Source of the DNA: Mycteria americana
Taxonomy: Eukaryota; Chordata; Aves; Ciconiiformes; Ciconiidae
Assembly: GCF_035582795.1 (NCBI RefSeq)
Contig: NC_134366.1
Location: 108,197,756-108,261,755 of the forward strand
Direction of reading: 5' to 3'
Length of the DNA stretch: 64,000 nt
This document shows positions 25,501-36,489 of this stretch, in pieces. The first letter of the stretch is position 1. Every line of letters starts with the position of its first letter. The position numbers and the translations under genes are program-made. A model generated the notes under the pieces. The model ran no database searches. It was not told where the DNA came from and saw only the letters and a list, made by a program, of their open reading frames with translations.

Positions 25501-27844
25501 GTAAACAACATGCTGTGACTGAAAAAATGGGTCATCTCATTCAGAAGTTACTGCTTCAAGCAAATATTATACTAATACACTTTTCAGTTTGTGAATATTG
25601 CAGTTCATATCCTTATTGCATCCTTATCACACCCTTACCAGGAAAGAGTCAAACGAATCTCTCCCATCATTAGTCCCAGCAGCCCCAGGTCTTCCTCTCT
25701 CCCAGTTTTTCTCTTGTGCCATGGTCAACCACCATTTCTGCACTTTCACCTTCCATCTGAGGTACTTCTTCACAAGCTCCTCCCACCCAACTCCTTATCC
25801 TTTATTTACATGAGCCAGGAAGAGTTTCCTCTTGCACACAAGTAAGGGAAAGTAACAGGATGAGACAGTGGGAACAGAGAAAAGTCATCTCCCTGTTTTC
25901 ATTCTCAGATTCAGAACCAATCAAATTAGCAACTCCAGGAATGAGTTCTGCTAGTTTCTAAGCACAGGAGCATGCTTTAGTGTTGGGTAAATCTTTAGCA
26001 AACTTCAGCTGGCGCTCAAGTTCAACCAGTATCTACTGAGTAATACCTGCTATATCTTGTAGATACCTGCAAACCACTTTGTTTTCAGAATCGTACCTCT
26101 TGGCCAAAAAATGGCACATTTTTAGAGGCACAGCAAAATATACAGTCTGGACAAAGACCACCCCACAAAAATATCTCAAGTGTTCCAACATGTCACTGCT
26201 TTGAAAGAAATTATCACTAAGCTATCAGTCACTTACTATCACTCAAACTAAGCATTTCTTATTAAAATAAATGATGATCACTTGAACACCACACTATTTC
26301 CTGACTATGTTCTCAGATACAAAGACATGGATTTATTTTCCCTCCTCCCCCATCCCCAAACTACTTGAGGCAGAAACCCAGCATGGAAAATTTCATCCAA
26401 AAGGTTACCCACGTGGTAAAGCTACAGTAAAGTTATGGTACAAGTTGTGAATAAATGACAGCAGCAAAATGCAAAACAGTTTCAACAATACATTATATGT
26501 ACCCTTCAGACCATACCTTTCAGGAAATCAAAATAATGTTCACCTATTTTCTTCCAATTACTTCATTCCTTCCCAAGGTGTTAAAAAATGTAGATGGTTG
26601 TCCTACACCATCCAGATTTACACATACACTTGATTTTATACATTGTGAATAAGCCTAGTCAAATTAATACAACGTATGATTTTTCAGAAACGTGCAGAAC
26701 TGCGCAGAACTACAGGCGCTCATTGTCACTGATTTTTCTGTGGTGGTAAGTATAATTTTTTCTAAACAAATATGTCTTGTATGGTCATTTCAAAACTTCC
26801 ATCACAATGTTGATATTATGACTATAAATGTATTTCTGAGTCACTCACTCTCTTCCTTTTTTATTGGTGTTACCTGTTTTAGTAAATCTCTTACCATCTT
26901 CCTCAACAAACCAATTTCTCTGTTTCCACAGGCTATATCTATACTAATAAACAGAGATGGAGAATGTTTCAAGTCTGAAATCTGGTCATCTGTGCTGTTA
27001 AATTTAGAACTGTCCCTGGCCATGCCAAACAGCTCTCTCACCTAAAGAGTTCCTGAGAATGGCTAAGGAGTTATAAACACAGAACAGAGGCTATTCCCCA
27101 TCAGCAATGTGGATACAGCCACCCAGTTTTGCAGAACATGAGGATTTAATAATATGGACATAGGCCATTTCATGCCAGACACCTGTCCTGGGCATGTTTA
27201 TTTTATCAGTACAGGCATTGCCACAGTGTATGCAAGAACTTGGAAGCATATTCAGTTTCACTGTCAAGTGTGAGCTAATGTCAACAAGAAGCATATAAAC
27301 ATACTACAATTTTGATACAACTCTTTTTCTATTTACTTAAATAATTCAATCTTTGTATTTCTCTCAACTCAGTTTAAAAATATATAGAGAAAAAGATAGG
27401 TATAAACAGTAAGTTACTCAGAATAGTTGGCAGCAAACCACTGTGACTTAAAAATAAAGTAAGAATATTAGGCTGCTTTCCTTACAATAACTTTTTAACA
27501 CAAAACAGTAACGTTTCTCACTCTGTCGATTGACTAGTTACTACAAATGTAAAGGCCTTTGTGCACACCAAATTACCAGACAATACAGAAGTTTCATTTT
27601 TAGCCAAATTTGAATGAAAGCATTTAATAATCAACTTTTCATCAAAATCTCTGTATAATCTTCCAGCGTGACTGCTTCTATATTGTAAAAAGAACTACAT
27701 TAGTAAAAAGTGAACACTAACCTTTTCAATATTTATTTGGTGTTTTCTTAACCTTTCCAAATCTGTTGGAATTGCCACTTTAATGAACTTCTGAATGGCA
27801 GGTTCAATTCGACGGAGTTTAACTTTTTCATCATCTTCAGACAT
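1345..27844 (-). CDS. STX17: Syntaxin 17, complete coding region in seven exons
   Basis: Qa-SNARE of ER, mitochondria-associated membrane and autophagosome that pairs with SNAP29 and VAMP8 to fuse autophagosomes with lysosomes (family knowledge). The frame is join(27844..27722, 19604..19539, 10274..10055, 4684..4584, 4500..4450, 2393..2307, 1584..1345) on the minus strand, 295 codons plus TGA; human has 302. Order along the protein: N-terminal Habc-type helices (about 1-120), a linker that is shorter than in human, WETL (165-168) and FSLL (182-185) LIR-type motifs, a SNARE core with central Gln189, then two Gly/Ala-rich membrane helices (about 222-243 and 248-267) separated by Phe-Lys (246-247), then a basic tail. 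The start ATG has A at -3 and matches the known N-terminus ([10 protein letters not shown]). All junctions are GT/AG and in phase. The residue aligned to human Ser202 is Arg195. Identity is very secure; species is not resolved. Confidence 0.97.
1585..2306 (-). other. STX17 intron 7
   Basis: 722 bp, donor gtaggg and acceptor ctttacag. The polypyrimidine tract next to exon 8 contains an uninterrupted run of about 16 T on the minus strand. I see no repeat or other gene. Confidence 0.9.
2307..2393 (-). CDS. STX17: STX17 exon 7: C-terminal half of the SNARE motif
   Basis: 87 bp, phase 0 at both ends, residues 188-216. The acceptor is gcatctag and the donor AAG|gtaggg. It begins [13 protein letters not shown]. 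Gln189 aligns with human Gln196, the central Qa residue. Lys212 and Lys216 align with human Lys219 and Lys223, reported acetylation sites, and are kept. Arg195 (codon AGG) stands where human has Ser202. Confidence 0.96.
2394..4449 (-). other. STX17 intron 6
   Basis: 2,056 bp, donor gtaagt and acceptor atctag. No CR1 or other repeat is recognised. A short perfect hairpin (8-bp stem, 4-base loop) sits at 4313-4332. In horses, a duplication within STX17 intron 6 causes the Gray coat phenotype. Nothing duplicated is visible by eye in this interval. Confidence 0.85.
4450..4500 (-). CDS. STX17: STX17 exon 6: N-terminal half of the SNARE motif and second LIR
   Basis: 51 bp, 17 codons, phase 0 at both ends, residues 171-187 ([17 protein letters not shown]). 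The acceptor is ttatttgtag and the donor AGC|gtaagt. FSLL at 182-185 corresponds to the second LC3/GABARAP-interacting motif described in human STX17. Skipping it would preserve the frame but delete part of the SNARE helix. Confidence 0.96.
4501..4583 (-). other. STX17 intron 5, very short
   Basis: 83 bp between exons 5 and 6, donor gtatgt and acceptor ttatttgtag. This is close to the lower size limit for vertebrate introns. It contains no separate feature. Confidence 0.93.
4584..4684 (-). CDS. STX17: STX17 exon 5: linker and first LIR motif
   Basis: 101 bp, entered in phase 1 (the G ending exon 4 plus CA gives Ala137) and left in phase 0, residues 137-170. It ends [16 protein letters not shown] (165-168) matches the first LIR of human STX17. 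The start of the exon is diverged and a few codons shorter than human. The acceptor is a tandem cagcag (4687-4682), so splicing three bases later at 4681 would also keep the frame and drop one residue. Donor is GAG|gtatgt. Confidence 0.95.
7880..8750 (+). repeat. Ancient CR1-clade LINE remnant
   Basis: Old and gapped, but the order of phrases matches the middle of CR1 ORF2. A stretch like gaagaagttcctaaaggat with gcagaagagctgg near 7960-8000 is followed by the block around gatctattcaagtcctgagg (about 8450) and by gtgccagaggactgcaagag (about 8550), which precede the reverse transcriptase palm. Reading direction is plus, opposite to STX17. No open frame remains. Confidence 0.6.
8755..8968 (+). 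repeat. CR1 LINE 3' end, fairly recent
   Basis: 5'-truncated CR1 tail. It runs from tttttatgatgagggtggtg through gcaccggaacaggttgccca, a block containing ggactagatggtcttcaaag, and ends with ccattctatggttctata. This is the classic bird CR1 3' end. Confidence 0.93.
10055..10274 (-). CDS. STX17: STX17 exon 4: Habc region
   Basis: 220 bp, phase 0 in and phase 1 out, residues 64-136 plus the first base of codon 137. The acceptor is ctgttacag and the donor GGAG|gtagta. It begins [17 protein letters not shown] and includes NPVKEEAS and EFLQLH-like FLQLHSES, then LTRSATVGG. It aligns throughout with human residues from the Habc bundle into the linker, with about three residues missing before LTRS. 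Confidence 0.96.
10275..19538 (-). other. STX17 intron 3
   Basis: About 9.3 kb, donor gtaagg and acceptor ctgttacag. It contains an old LINE remnant at about 13,780-14,470 and a run of 18 T at 18,585-18,602 on the plus strand. A patch at 10,780-10,930 has more CpG than its surroundings but no exon signals. The rest is AT-rich with no feature I can name. Confidence 0.88.
13780..14470 (-). repeat. Ancient CR1/L3-like LINE remnant
   Basis: On the plus strand this reads as the reverse complement of an old CR1: a block like catcccttcaaagcatgacc, then the segment around gaaagtgtggtgcccaaact (about 14,195), then a stretch resembling the part just upstream in ORF2. Strongly decayed, no frame. The precise subfamily cannot be given by eye. 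Confidence 0.5.
19539..19604 (-). CDS. STX17: STX17 exon 3
   Basis: 66 bp, 22 codons, phase 0 at both ends, residues 42-63 ([20 protein letters not shown] plus VQ). The acceptor is ttattttag and the donor CAG|gtaagg. Almost identical to the human segment [20 protein letters not shown]. The open frame is too short to stand out alone and was found by matching to the protein and its splice sites. Confidence 0.97.
19605..27721 (-). other. STX17 intron 2
   Basis: About 8.1 kb, donor gttagt and acceptor ttattttag. It carries one CR1 copy (21,345-21,811). The remainder is AT-rich; several short open frames between 24,600 and 27,050 show no family match or splice context and look like chance. Confidence 0.9.
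21345..21811 (+). repeat. CR1 LINE 3' half, fairly recent
   Basis: Starts in the block gagtgggtccagaggacagt and continues through gagagttggggttgttcagc, ggaacaggttgcccagagaa and ggactagatggtctttaaag to ccatgagtctatga. Reading direction is plus. The matching end of ORF2 is interrupted by stops. Confidence 0.93.
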
Positions 27845-27903
27845 CCTAAAAGCAGCTTTCAAGTCAACACTTGTCCAGTATACCTTCACCAAGGTAGAAA
27901 CCC
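27722..27903 (-). CDS. STX17: STX17 exon 2 with the start codon
   Basis: Coding part is 27,844-27,722: ATG followed by [19 protein letters not shown] and on to NIEK, 41 codons, ending AAG|gttagt. The exon probably begins at 27,903 after ggtttttag, giving 59 bases of 5' UTR; a second possible acceptor, gcttttag, lies one base before the ATG. The upstream in-frame ATG at 27,892 would add 16 codons but is not in the conserved protein, so I reject it as the start. The chosen ATG has A at -3. Confidence 0.95.
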
Positions 27904-30844
27904 CTAAAAACCAAAGAATTACAGACTTACAAAAATGCGGTGATTTAGAATCACTTTTTAAAAGAAAGCAAAATAAGGTAAATCAGTCTTTCCAATAATC
28001 ACATCTATTCCAAAACCACATTTGAGCAGTATTAACTGCTTAAAATCTGGAAACTCTATTTGCATTTGAATATATTCTTTCCATTTATTTGCAGGCCTTG
28101 GGGATCATTTTTCATAGATAAAACTTAACACTAAGAAAAAAAATAGCTAAATAATTAAGGCAGATGCAAACATGCTTTGCAGCATAATGATAGATGGAAG
28201 CCTTTGGAAAAACCTTCCAATTAGATGCTTTGCTTGATCAGAGTTCGTTTTGTCAATTTACATTCTGAATCATCTTAAAAATTGTAAAACATGTCCTGAA
28301 AAGACACCAAAATAAAATTAATTTTGGAAGTCCAATTCCTAGACAGATTAAGAGCTCCTGAATCAAGATTTGCACTCCAAGTTGCATTTGTCCCCTACTG
28401 AAAATGACTAAGGCATCACCTAACAAGGGGTTTTAAACAGGTTGCTGAAATATTTGCAGAACTGGTACATAAGCAGACTGAATTCTGTTCCCTACATACC
28501 CGTAAAACATAACTTCGAAGTTTCACTTCTCTAAAAGAAAGACATGTAGAACTGTATATAATAGCATTTACCTACAGAGCATATGAGTCATATAAAGGAA
28601 CTCCATTATGCTGAATGCACGCAAGGGGCAAGAAAAAATTATTGTGAGATAATTTTGTAGTTTTAATACTGTATAAACAGAGGTTATTTAAATGAGATTT
28701 TCTTTCTGTATAGTCCTTTTTTAACAAAACCAAGCAGTTGAATAGCAGTCACGTACGAGAAAGTTTTGTCACAAGTGTCAGTAAAAGGACACATGCTAAC
28801 TTGGTTATATGAACGCACCTGTACTACAAGAGCAACTGCATCAGAAGGCTTTCCCTGATTTTCCTCTTCCAGTAACCAAACTAATTTAAAATAATTAAAC
28901 TAGCATAATCCTCCTAGTACAGATTAGGCACAGCAGAATGTAACAGGTTAAAAAATTTTCCTATTTTTCACACAGCCAAACAGTGAGTGAAATTAGACAT
29001 TATTTTTCTCATATCTAACTATGGTGTGAAAGTGCGGAGGGAGGGTGTTGAAGTTTTTCTGAGACCTGTGATCCCTGCAGTCAGAGAGAACTTGAAGGCA
29101 GACACCAGTTGATGGCACTGGGTCTTCGACTGAACCACTCAAAGTTCAGTCACAGCCCTCACTTGTAGGCTGCAGGGAGGATAGGTACAAATCTCCCTCA
29201 CCTTCAAAGGAGCCAAGTGGTAAGCACCTTCCATCAGGCCAGCGAGAAAGCTGAAAGCACTTCTGGCAAAGGGAAGCTGGGTTTCTAGAGGAAAATAGTC
29301 CCAGATTACTCACCTTTTCCAACACAGTTGCAAATAAAACAATGTTGTGTTTTCCTGAAGAAGAGAATGCTAAGAGAAGACTCTCCTTTATCTATCCAAT
29401 CCAACAAAGAAACTGAAAACTCCGGAAAACTGAGCATTTACCAAGAGTAGAACAAGTTAGGCGATGTCAGTCTTTAAGGTTTCACTGCAGAGTTACCACT
29501 GATACCCCTTTTACTTTTTCAGAACCTCAGAAGGAAATTATTTCATCAACTTACGTTACAGTCATTGCTAGTTTGCAGTCATTGCTAAATCATCCCTGCT
29601 TCAAATAACAGAGGGATATACTATCAAGCAGTCTTACAAATCCCTTTCTAACCCAACGCATTTAATATTAATAGGTCTTTGTCCAAATCTCCAAATAAAC
29701 ATGCAGTGGGTGGTCGCACACATTTTTCAGGATGTAAAAAGAACTTTAACCCTTTTGTGTTGATTTACTTTTTTCACCATTCTAAAAACAGTAGCTTAAA
29801 TGCAAGATGATAAAAAATACATCGGTTCTTTTATTATACCTTGGTCACTACGGTCCCTAACACTTTTGAAAGACCCACTTGTATCTCACAGTTGAGCTCC
29901 AGTTTGAGCCTAGACCAGATTTTCTTTGCAATGAGCAAAAGATAAAAAGCATCACACTCCAAACTGCAGTACTTCCTCTTCGAACACACATTTAATTTCC
30001 TGACAGCTTATACACTAATCCACGAGTTTATGAGCTAGAATTAATTAAAAACTGGTTCCTTAAAGATATTTAGTAGCCATGTCATGCTTTTATTTCATAC
30101 TGAATCATCTTGAAGAAGCGATGACACAAATTCTTCAAACTTATCACACAACATGAACTCACAGAAACCCACACCCCATTCTGTCTTAGAACAAATACAG
30201 TAGAGACTAAGCTAAATCCATCGTAATTTTGTCCTTAACCTTTAATGACATCTAGAGATTGATAAGAGTCAGAACTGACAGTTTAGATGACTTATAAGCT
30301 GGACCACTGTGACAGCAGAGTTAATGTGATGAACAGCCATATGTCTTGAGTAGGTAATCTGAATAAGCAACAGTTTTAAATTCAAAGATTTGGCTGCATG
30401 CAGGGCTCTGGATAGTCATTTTCTTCTCCTTAAAAATTCCCAGATGGTAAACTAGCTTTCATGACAGTGTCTACAAGTATCTTTAAGGCACTGCTGCCTA
30501 AAATTCATTGCAGCGTAAATGTGAGAAACTAAGAAAGAAATACAAAACCTCTTTAAATTCTCATCAGGTCTCCTGCTTAATGTTCTCTCAAACAGTATAG
30601 TAGCTTTGTAACAAAAATTCTAAGCCATAAATTACCAATAAGAAAATATGCATGGTCTTAGGTTTTTTTAAGTTCATATAATATGGTAAATACAATTAAC
30701 ATTACAAGTGTTTGTCATGACCATATGTTTGTTCCAGATGCAATTTTAAGGAAATCTAAGGTTTCTTGAATACTTTATTGGGTTTGTGTTTTCCTAAGCA
30801 TAACTTTAACAACTATTTTCCAAAGCTACAGTGCCTGTTTTTTG

Positions 30845-31440
30845 AGTAATCACAGAATAACAGGACAGTTTAGGTTGGGAGGGATTTTCATATGCCATCC
30901 AGCACAAGCTAAATTAGATGTGGTTACACAGGCCCTTGTCCAGTTAAGTTCTAACACCTCCATGGGTGGATGCTCCGCATGCTCACGAGACCTCTCCTTC
31001 AGTGTTTGACCATTCTCCAGGTTAAAAACAAACAAAACCAAAAAGACCTTTGTTGTAGCTAAACCAGCTTGTGTCCATTGCCTCTCATCCCATTGCCAGA
31101 CACCTCTAAGAGGAGTCTGGCTCTCTATCTTCCCACACACAGCAGCAAGATCTCCCCTTCCTTCACTTTCTCTTCCTAAGGCTGAATAAACCCACCTCTC
31201 TGCTTCTCCTTGCATATCATGTGCTTCAGCCCCCGTAACTGCCTTACTAGTCTCACAAGTGCCGAACAGAGGGTAAGACTCACTCCTTCGACCTGCTGTC
31301 CCTCAGCCACGATTACTAATACGGCCCACAACGCTATTGTCCTTCTTTGCTGCAACAGCACAGATTCACAGTCAACATGTGGTCCACCAGGACACCCAGG
31401 TCCCATTCTGCAATGCTGCTCTCCAGGCAAGTAAAAAAAA
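30845..31440 (-). repeat. Old CR1 LINE fragment
   Basis: Seen as reverse complement on the plus strand: it opens with cacagaataacaggacagtt and gttgggagggattttcat, the eroded 3' end. Further on it has a block like gtgccgaacagagggtaag, and it ends near gacacccaggtcccattctg, an upstream ORF2 block. Diverged, no intact frame. Confidence 0.65.
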
Positions 31441-31609
31441 CTCCTCTCAACTTCAGCTTTTCAAGAAGATAATTTTGTTTCTGTCCTAGGATCTGAATTG
31501 CAGTCAGCATGTACATGAACCTGCATAAGTTCTGAACTCTTCTCAGAGGGTGCCATTCAGACACCACGAGGTTGTGTGACCCATCACCCTCCCTTTCTGA
31601 TTGTTTCTG

Positions 31610-31670
31610 TACAGGATGATCCTTATGGGTCCCTTCCAAATTGAGATATTCTATGACTCTATGACTGTCA
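31610..31670 (+). repeat. CR1 LINE 3' tail in opposite direction
   Basis: The stretch gatccttatgggtcccttcc then gagatattctatgactctat is a CR1 3' terminus reading plus. It is only about 60 bp long by confident match and sits some 170 bp from the end of an oppositely oriented CR1 fragment. Confidence 0.7.
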
Positions 31671-34069
31671 CTTGAACAGGGGCTTGGGCAGTCCTTCCTA
31701 CAGGCATTTACCAAGTTCCAAGCACAACAAAATCTCGAGTTCTCTGAGACTGGAATACACGGCTCTGATTCTATAAAATAAATTCAAGTTTGAGCAAAAA
31801 AGCCCAAGAGAATACCATATCATTAAATCAGTAATTTAAAAAGTTAGCTAAAACCATTTGTAATTAACTGTCCTTTATCATACTCACTGTGCAAGATATT
31901 TTGATAAACAAAGAAATTACAGAATCTTGTCTTTTCAAATGCTGATGCTACAGGCCTGTTAGGTGTTATCTTCTAAATAAAAGACTTTCAATTTAACATT
32001 CAAAATTCATGCACCGAAATTCAATTATATTTCAGTGACAGAAATAACACTTATCCAGAAGTGATCAAGACCCAGATGCACAGTAATTTTCAGTCAACTG
32101 TGTTAATAAAAAAGAAGACATATCCAAAGCATACTGTAGCAGCATTATCAAAGTATTAGATGGTGACAAAATATCTCTCTCTCTCTCCCTTCTTAATATT
32201 TACATTTCCTGTAGACTGGCCCCAAACTGAAATTGTAATTGTGAAGTAAAAGTAGCATAAAAGAACACCATTAACTTGATATCTGCACTTAATATGAAAA
32301 TAATTTATGATTCTTACTACCCAAGACAGGGAAAAATTCCGTATCCAGTTTGTTCACCCCACATCCTTGAAAGTATTTAAGTGTACCTTGCATAAAGCAT
32401 TAGTCCACATGCTCTTGTTTGTAAGCAACAGAGCAAAAGAACCTGGGGAGTTCCACTGGTTTGATCTTTGCTTTACTAAATAAATGGGTATGTAATGAAA
32501 ACAAAATTTTTCAAAAACAGATCACTTCCTCTTTCAGCTTTTGAAGGTCCAACCAGCATATGCTATCTTATTTCACTGTTTAAATCAAGTAATTGTAAGG
32601 GGTAAAAGAATCTTAAGGCATCCAATTCCAAACACTGAAAAGCGTGAATATAATTCTGACACTAACACAAAATCTCCACTTACTGTGTGGTGGTGCACAG
32701 ACACCACAGAGTCACATAGTTGCAGTCAATCAGAAATAAAATTCTTTCTATGTATGGTAACATACTTGTAACTTGTATTATAAATTTCAGTAAATGCTGT
32801 TAATACACATCAAATGTAACACTCAGGAACCTCTGTTAAACTGCCTAGTGCTCTCCATTCAAATACGGTAGGAAAAATGCAGAATAAACCTGAAGAGTTT
32901 TGCTTGCCCAGGGAAACGCAATGTAACGCTCCTATTTGATTTTAATTCACTTACAACACTTTAGAAAACCACTGCCACTAGAAAAAGTACTTCCAGTATA
33001 GATGCCTTCTTTTTAAGGGTTGTAAGGCCAAAAAGCTTTTTCCTTTTCTCAATGTAAATAAAATAATTTAGAATACAGATGCTAGAATACAGAGACTTGC
33101 AACAGCTTTCTCACTAAGGTGACCTGAAACACTTCTTCTTGGAGTAGTACTGACTGGCCCCAAAACTGCAGTGACAAAGAGTATTCACTATTGCTCACCT
33201 GGCTGAGGTCTGTGGTTAGTGAGGAACACGCTCCTGTGGCGGGCTACAGCCAAATTGCACTTTGGGTCTGAATTACATCCTTCTCCTTTGCCTGTAAAAG
33301 GAACCAAAGGAAAATAGCTTTGTTGGGCTGAAATAAGGCATTGTCACCAGGCCCAGTGTGTTCACAAAGTGACATGACACCACTTAGTGGGATAAAGAGC
33401 CCCGCGTGTGGGATTTCCCACAGAACCACCAGAATTAGCAGCTGTATGTAACAGGCTGTGGGTCCTAGCAGATCTGTGCACTTGTGGATCACCCAGCAAG
33501 ACAAACTTGATCCAGACAAGGCAAGGGTGCCTGACTGCATTTTGAGAAATCAGAGCAGATGACAGGCATTTTTTATCGGTTTTACATGTTTAAGCCAGCT
33601 GCAGAAGCGCAGAAAATACCTAACACATCAACGTTTTTTGAACAAAGCTGAACCGGTGGAGTGAGTTTGTCATGAACTGACACCTGCAATATGTGGCCAC
33701 AACGCAGTTCAACCTGCAATCAGAGCCCTAATACTGATTTTTCTGTATTACTGAACTATGCCTCTGGTCTCACCCCAGCAGCCAAGAGGTTACGGAGGCC
33801 TGCGCTTCCTGTATCTCGCCCCTGAAAAGCAAGAGGTGCATGCAGAAAGTAGAAGCATAAAGAAAGAATAAAGGTAGGTTTTATGTCCTATATCAAGGCT
33901 TCAAGTGGACTACACTACTTTCTTTTTCCTGAATTACGTTTTTAAAAGCTTAGGGAATGTAGGACTAAACCATTTGTCACACTGTGCTTTTACTCTTTTT
34001 TTTTTTTTTTCCTGAATCCAAGCTGGGGTGACAAGTTCTGGTTCGGTTCAGCTCCCTACGGGCAAGTCA

Positions 34070-34990
34070 ACCTGTGCCTCGCCGCCACCCGACCTACGCC
34101 CCCCGCGAAGGACCTCCGGGCCCAACCGCTCCTGGGGGCACCCACACGGCTGGGGCACCCCCAACCACTCCGCCGCGCTGGCCGGCCTTGCGTACCCGGC
34201 CGCTGGTGGGGAGGGAAACCGCCCTCACCCGAGCGGGGGTGGGCGGAACACGACGAGCCCTCCCGCCGTGCCAGCCAGCCCCCGGGTACCGGGAGAGGGG
34301 CGGCCGAGGGGCGCGGGCCTGCCAGCGGCAGCAGGGCCCGGCCTACGGCCGCGGCCCGCAAGGCCGAGGTGAGCGGGCGGCGGCCCGGCTGCCCGCCGCG
34401 GCCCTCGCTGAGGGGCAGGAACGGGGGATGGAGGGGGGAACCCGGCGCTCCGCTCCCCGCCGCTGGCCGCGCTGTGGGCTCCTACCGGCCGGCCACGTCC
34501 GCAGGAACCAAGCCCAGGGCACGCCGGGGTCCCGCTAAGCCCCGGCCCGGCCTCCCTCCGGCCTCCCCGGCGCGGGAAGCGAAAGCGAAAGCAGCGGGGG
34601 AGCCGTCAGTGGGGGCGCGGCAGCCGCCCCCCACCCGCTGCCCGCCCTGCCAGCGCGGCGCCGGGGCAGCCGTCGCCCCCCCCTTCCGCGCCCCGCCGCT
34701 CCCACCGCCCCCGGCCGTGCGCAGCCCCTCGCCCCCGCCCGCGGCCCCTCACCATGTGGCGGCTGTGGCCGAGACGAGGACCGCGGCCAGCAGCGGCCCC
34801 GGGACACTGGGCGGGAGCCGGCGCGCAGGGCTCCCCTTCGGCGGGAAGCAGCCCAGCCCCCGCCCGCCACTCACACACCCCCTTCGCCGCGCTCGGGGCG
34901 ATTTTCCTCATGTTTATTTCCTTCCGTGACTCTTGGTGCGGAGCGGCAGCTCGGGGGGCGGGAAGGGGCCGGGGCGGAGGAGGAGGAGGA
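34070..34990. promoter_or_regulatory. CpG island promoter of STX17
   Basis: About 900 bp of very GC- and CpG-rich sequence in an otherwise AT-rich window, with several GC boxes (gggcgg at about 34,232, 34,297, 34,372, 34,806 and 34,954) and no TATA box. It sits at the 5' end of STX17 as expected for a housekeeping autophagy gene. I did not find a CLEAR-type CACGTG in it. Long open frames here on both strands reflect base composition, not genes. A good plus-strand donor (GCCGAG|gtgagc at 34,369) leaves room for a divergent transcript. Confidence 0.85.
34753..34900 (-). other. STX17: Probable non-coding exon 1 of STX17
   Basis: The best minus-strand donor in the island is CCGCCACATG|gtgagg, with the exon ending at 34,753. 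The 5' end is a guess; transcription probably starts within the next 100-250 bp. Another possible donor, gtgagt, lies at about 34,870. The exon is 5' UTR only, since the known start lies in the next exon. Confidence 0.4.
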
Positions 34991-36489
34991 GAAGCTGCCC
35001 TGGCCGGGGGGGGGGAATTACCGGGCGTCTGGCATAAGGGCTTATCGGGAGAGAAAAGTTAAATTTCTTCTTCTGAAAGAGAGCCAAAGGTTCCTGCCTT
35101 CATTTTAAGAACTTTTCTTAAATTCCCCACTACCAACATTTTTAGTTGCTTTGACGCGTAATTTAGCTAATACCAAATTGCCAAGTGGGACCCTGGCCAT
35201 ACAGAGCATCGATTTGTAGGGGACAAATGCCGACCAGGCCGTGCCCGCGAGGCTCCTTTCTCCCCTCCCTAACCTTCACTGTTACTAACAGCGTTCAGAA
35301 AATAAGTATCTAGGAAATATTTCTGACCTGTATTTTGAAAATAGGTGTAACCTGTTTGTGTCTGACACCGATCGTTGGGTCCTCTCCCAACACGGCAGCC
35401 TCTGGCTGGCAGAGCACCCACTCCCGCAGGCATGCCGGCAGCTGTAGGACAGGCAGAGCAAAACCTCCAAGGGCAGCCTGGTATCACTTCTGGTCGTTTT
35501 ACCACCTCTGAATAGAGGTGAAAAACTATCTGGCTACCTAGCAATATCCAGAGAGCAACTTCGTTATGCCACTGTTAAAACAGAACGTATTTTAACTGAA
35601 CTCAACAGCATTAATAGAACAGACTTAAGAAGATCTCCACAGTATCAAAGATGAATTTAAGCTGATTTTGCTGTTCTGGACAAGATTTACGTTATCTGTC
35701 CGTCTGTCTGTCATTCCATGCCCTTTTGGCCAGTTCCGGTCTAATGTGGAAAAAGTCATATAAGTTTTGTGGAAATTGCTACGTCAGTGAGGAAATAAAC
35801 TTAAACCTGTTTCCTCAGCAAGGGAACAGCAAACACAAAAATCAGCTCGTACACATTCTTGTTAGCAGCAAACAGCCGGACAATCGGTATGTATGTATTA
35901 GCCGTCCACTTTGCATGTACATAGTTCCAGACTGCTAGATGGGATTTTCATAGGGCAAATGGAGAATAAATTGTAGTTATTGTAATTCAGGTTATTTAGG
36001 GGCTAAGGATCCAAATCCACAGGATCCAATGTCTTCATTAGTTCTGCTGCTCACGATACAGCTGCTGGAATAGCAATGGAGTACTGGGGAATGCCAGAGT
36101 ACTAAAACAAAGCTTACACTGGACATGGATTTTTAAAAGGGTAAAGAAGATGACACAGGCTAGCTTAGCATAGCCAGTTTGACATGGATATGGGGCAGAA
36201 TCATGGAAGTGCTGACCTGTGATACAGTCATTAAATGCCAATAATTAAATGCCAGTCAACACACTTTTATGAAAAAGATTTGGTTAAATGCATTTGAATT
36301 TAAGTTTGGTTGATAAAGCTAGTAACGTTGATGTAATAGCTTCCATCTGAGATAGAACAGTATGCTATTCTCATAAATACAACATGGAATACAAATTCTG
36401 TATAGTTTATGATAAGTGATTCCGCTGACAGTTCTCAAGAGAAGTAATTGTAAGTGAAGATTTGTCATAAGGTTGTCTTTTTGGGTGGT
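34991..36489. other. Flanking DNA, no gene seen
   Basis: Composition falls back to AT-rich beyond 35,060. A purine-rich G tract at about 34,960-35,025 edges the island. I recognise no gene or repeat here. Confidence 0.6.

Larger units (their letters stand above)
27904..34752 (-). other. STX17 intron 1
   Basis: About 6.8 kb if the first exon ends at 34,753. It carries two facing CR1 pieces (30,845-31,440 and 31,610-31,670), a (CT)7 run at 32,174-32,187 and a 15-T run at 33,996-34,010. Its first part (about 34,070-34,752) is CpG island. Nothing else is recognised. Confidence 0.7.

Noticed and set aside
27842..27892. Upstream in-frame ATG extending STX17 by 16 codons
   Set aside because: The conserved STX17 protein starts at MSED; the added residues lie partly in the 5' UTR and match nothing.
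31334..31714. 126-codon minus-strand frame
   Set aside because: It crosses an old CR1 fragment and includes a degraded ORF2 phrase (DLGVLVDH); not a host gene.
34028..34929. Long open frames on both strands in the CpG island (up to 186 codons)
   Set aside because: They overlap each other in several frames and are Pro/Arg/Gly/Ala-rich, as expected from GC-rich DNA with few stops. No conserved protein is recognised.
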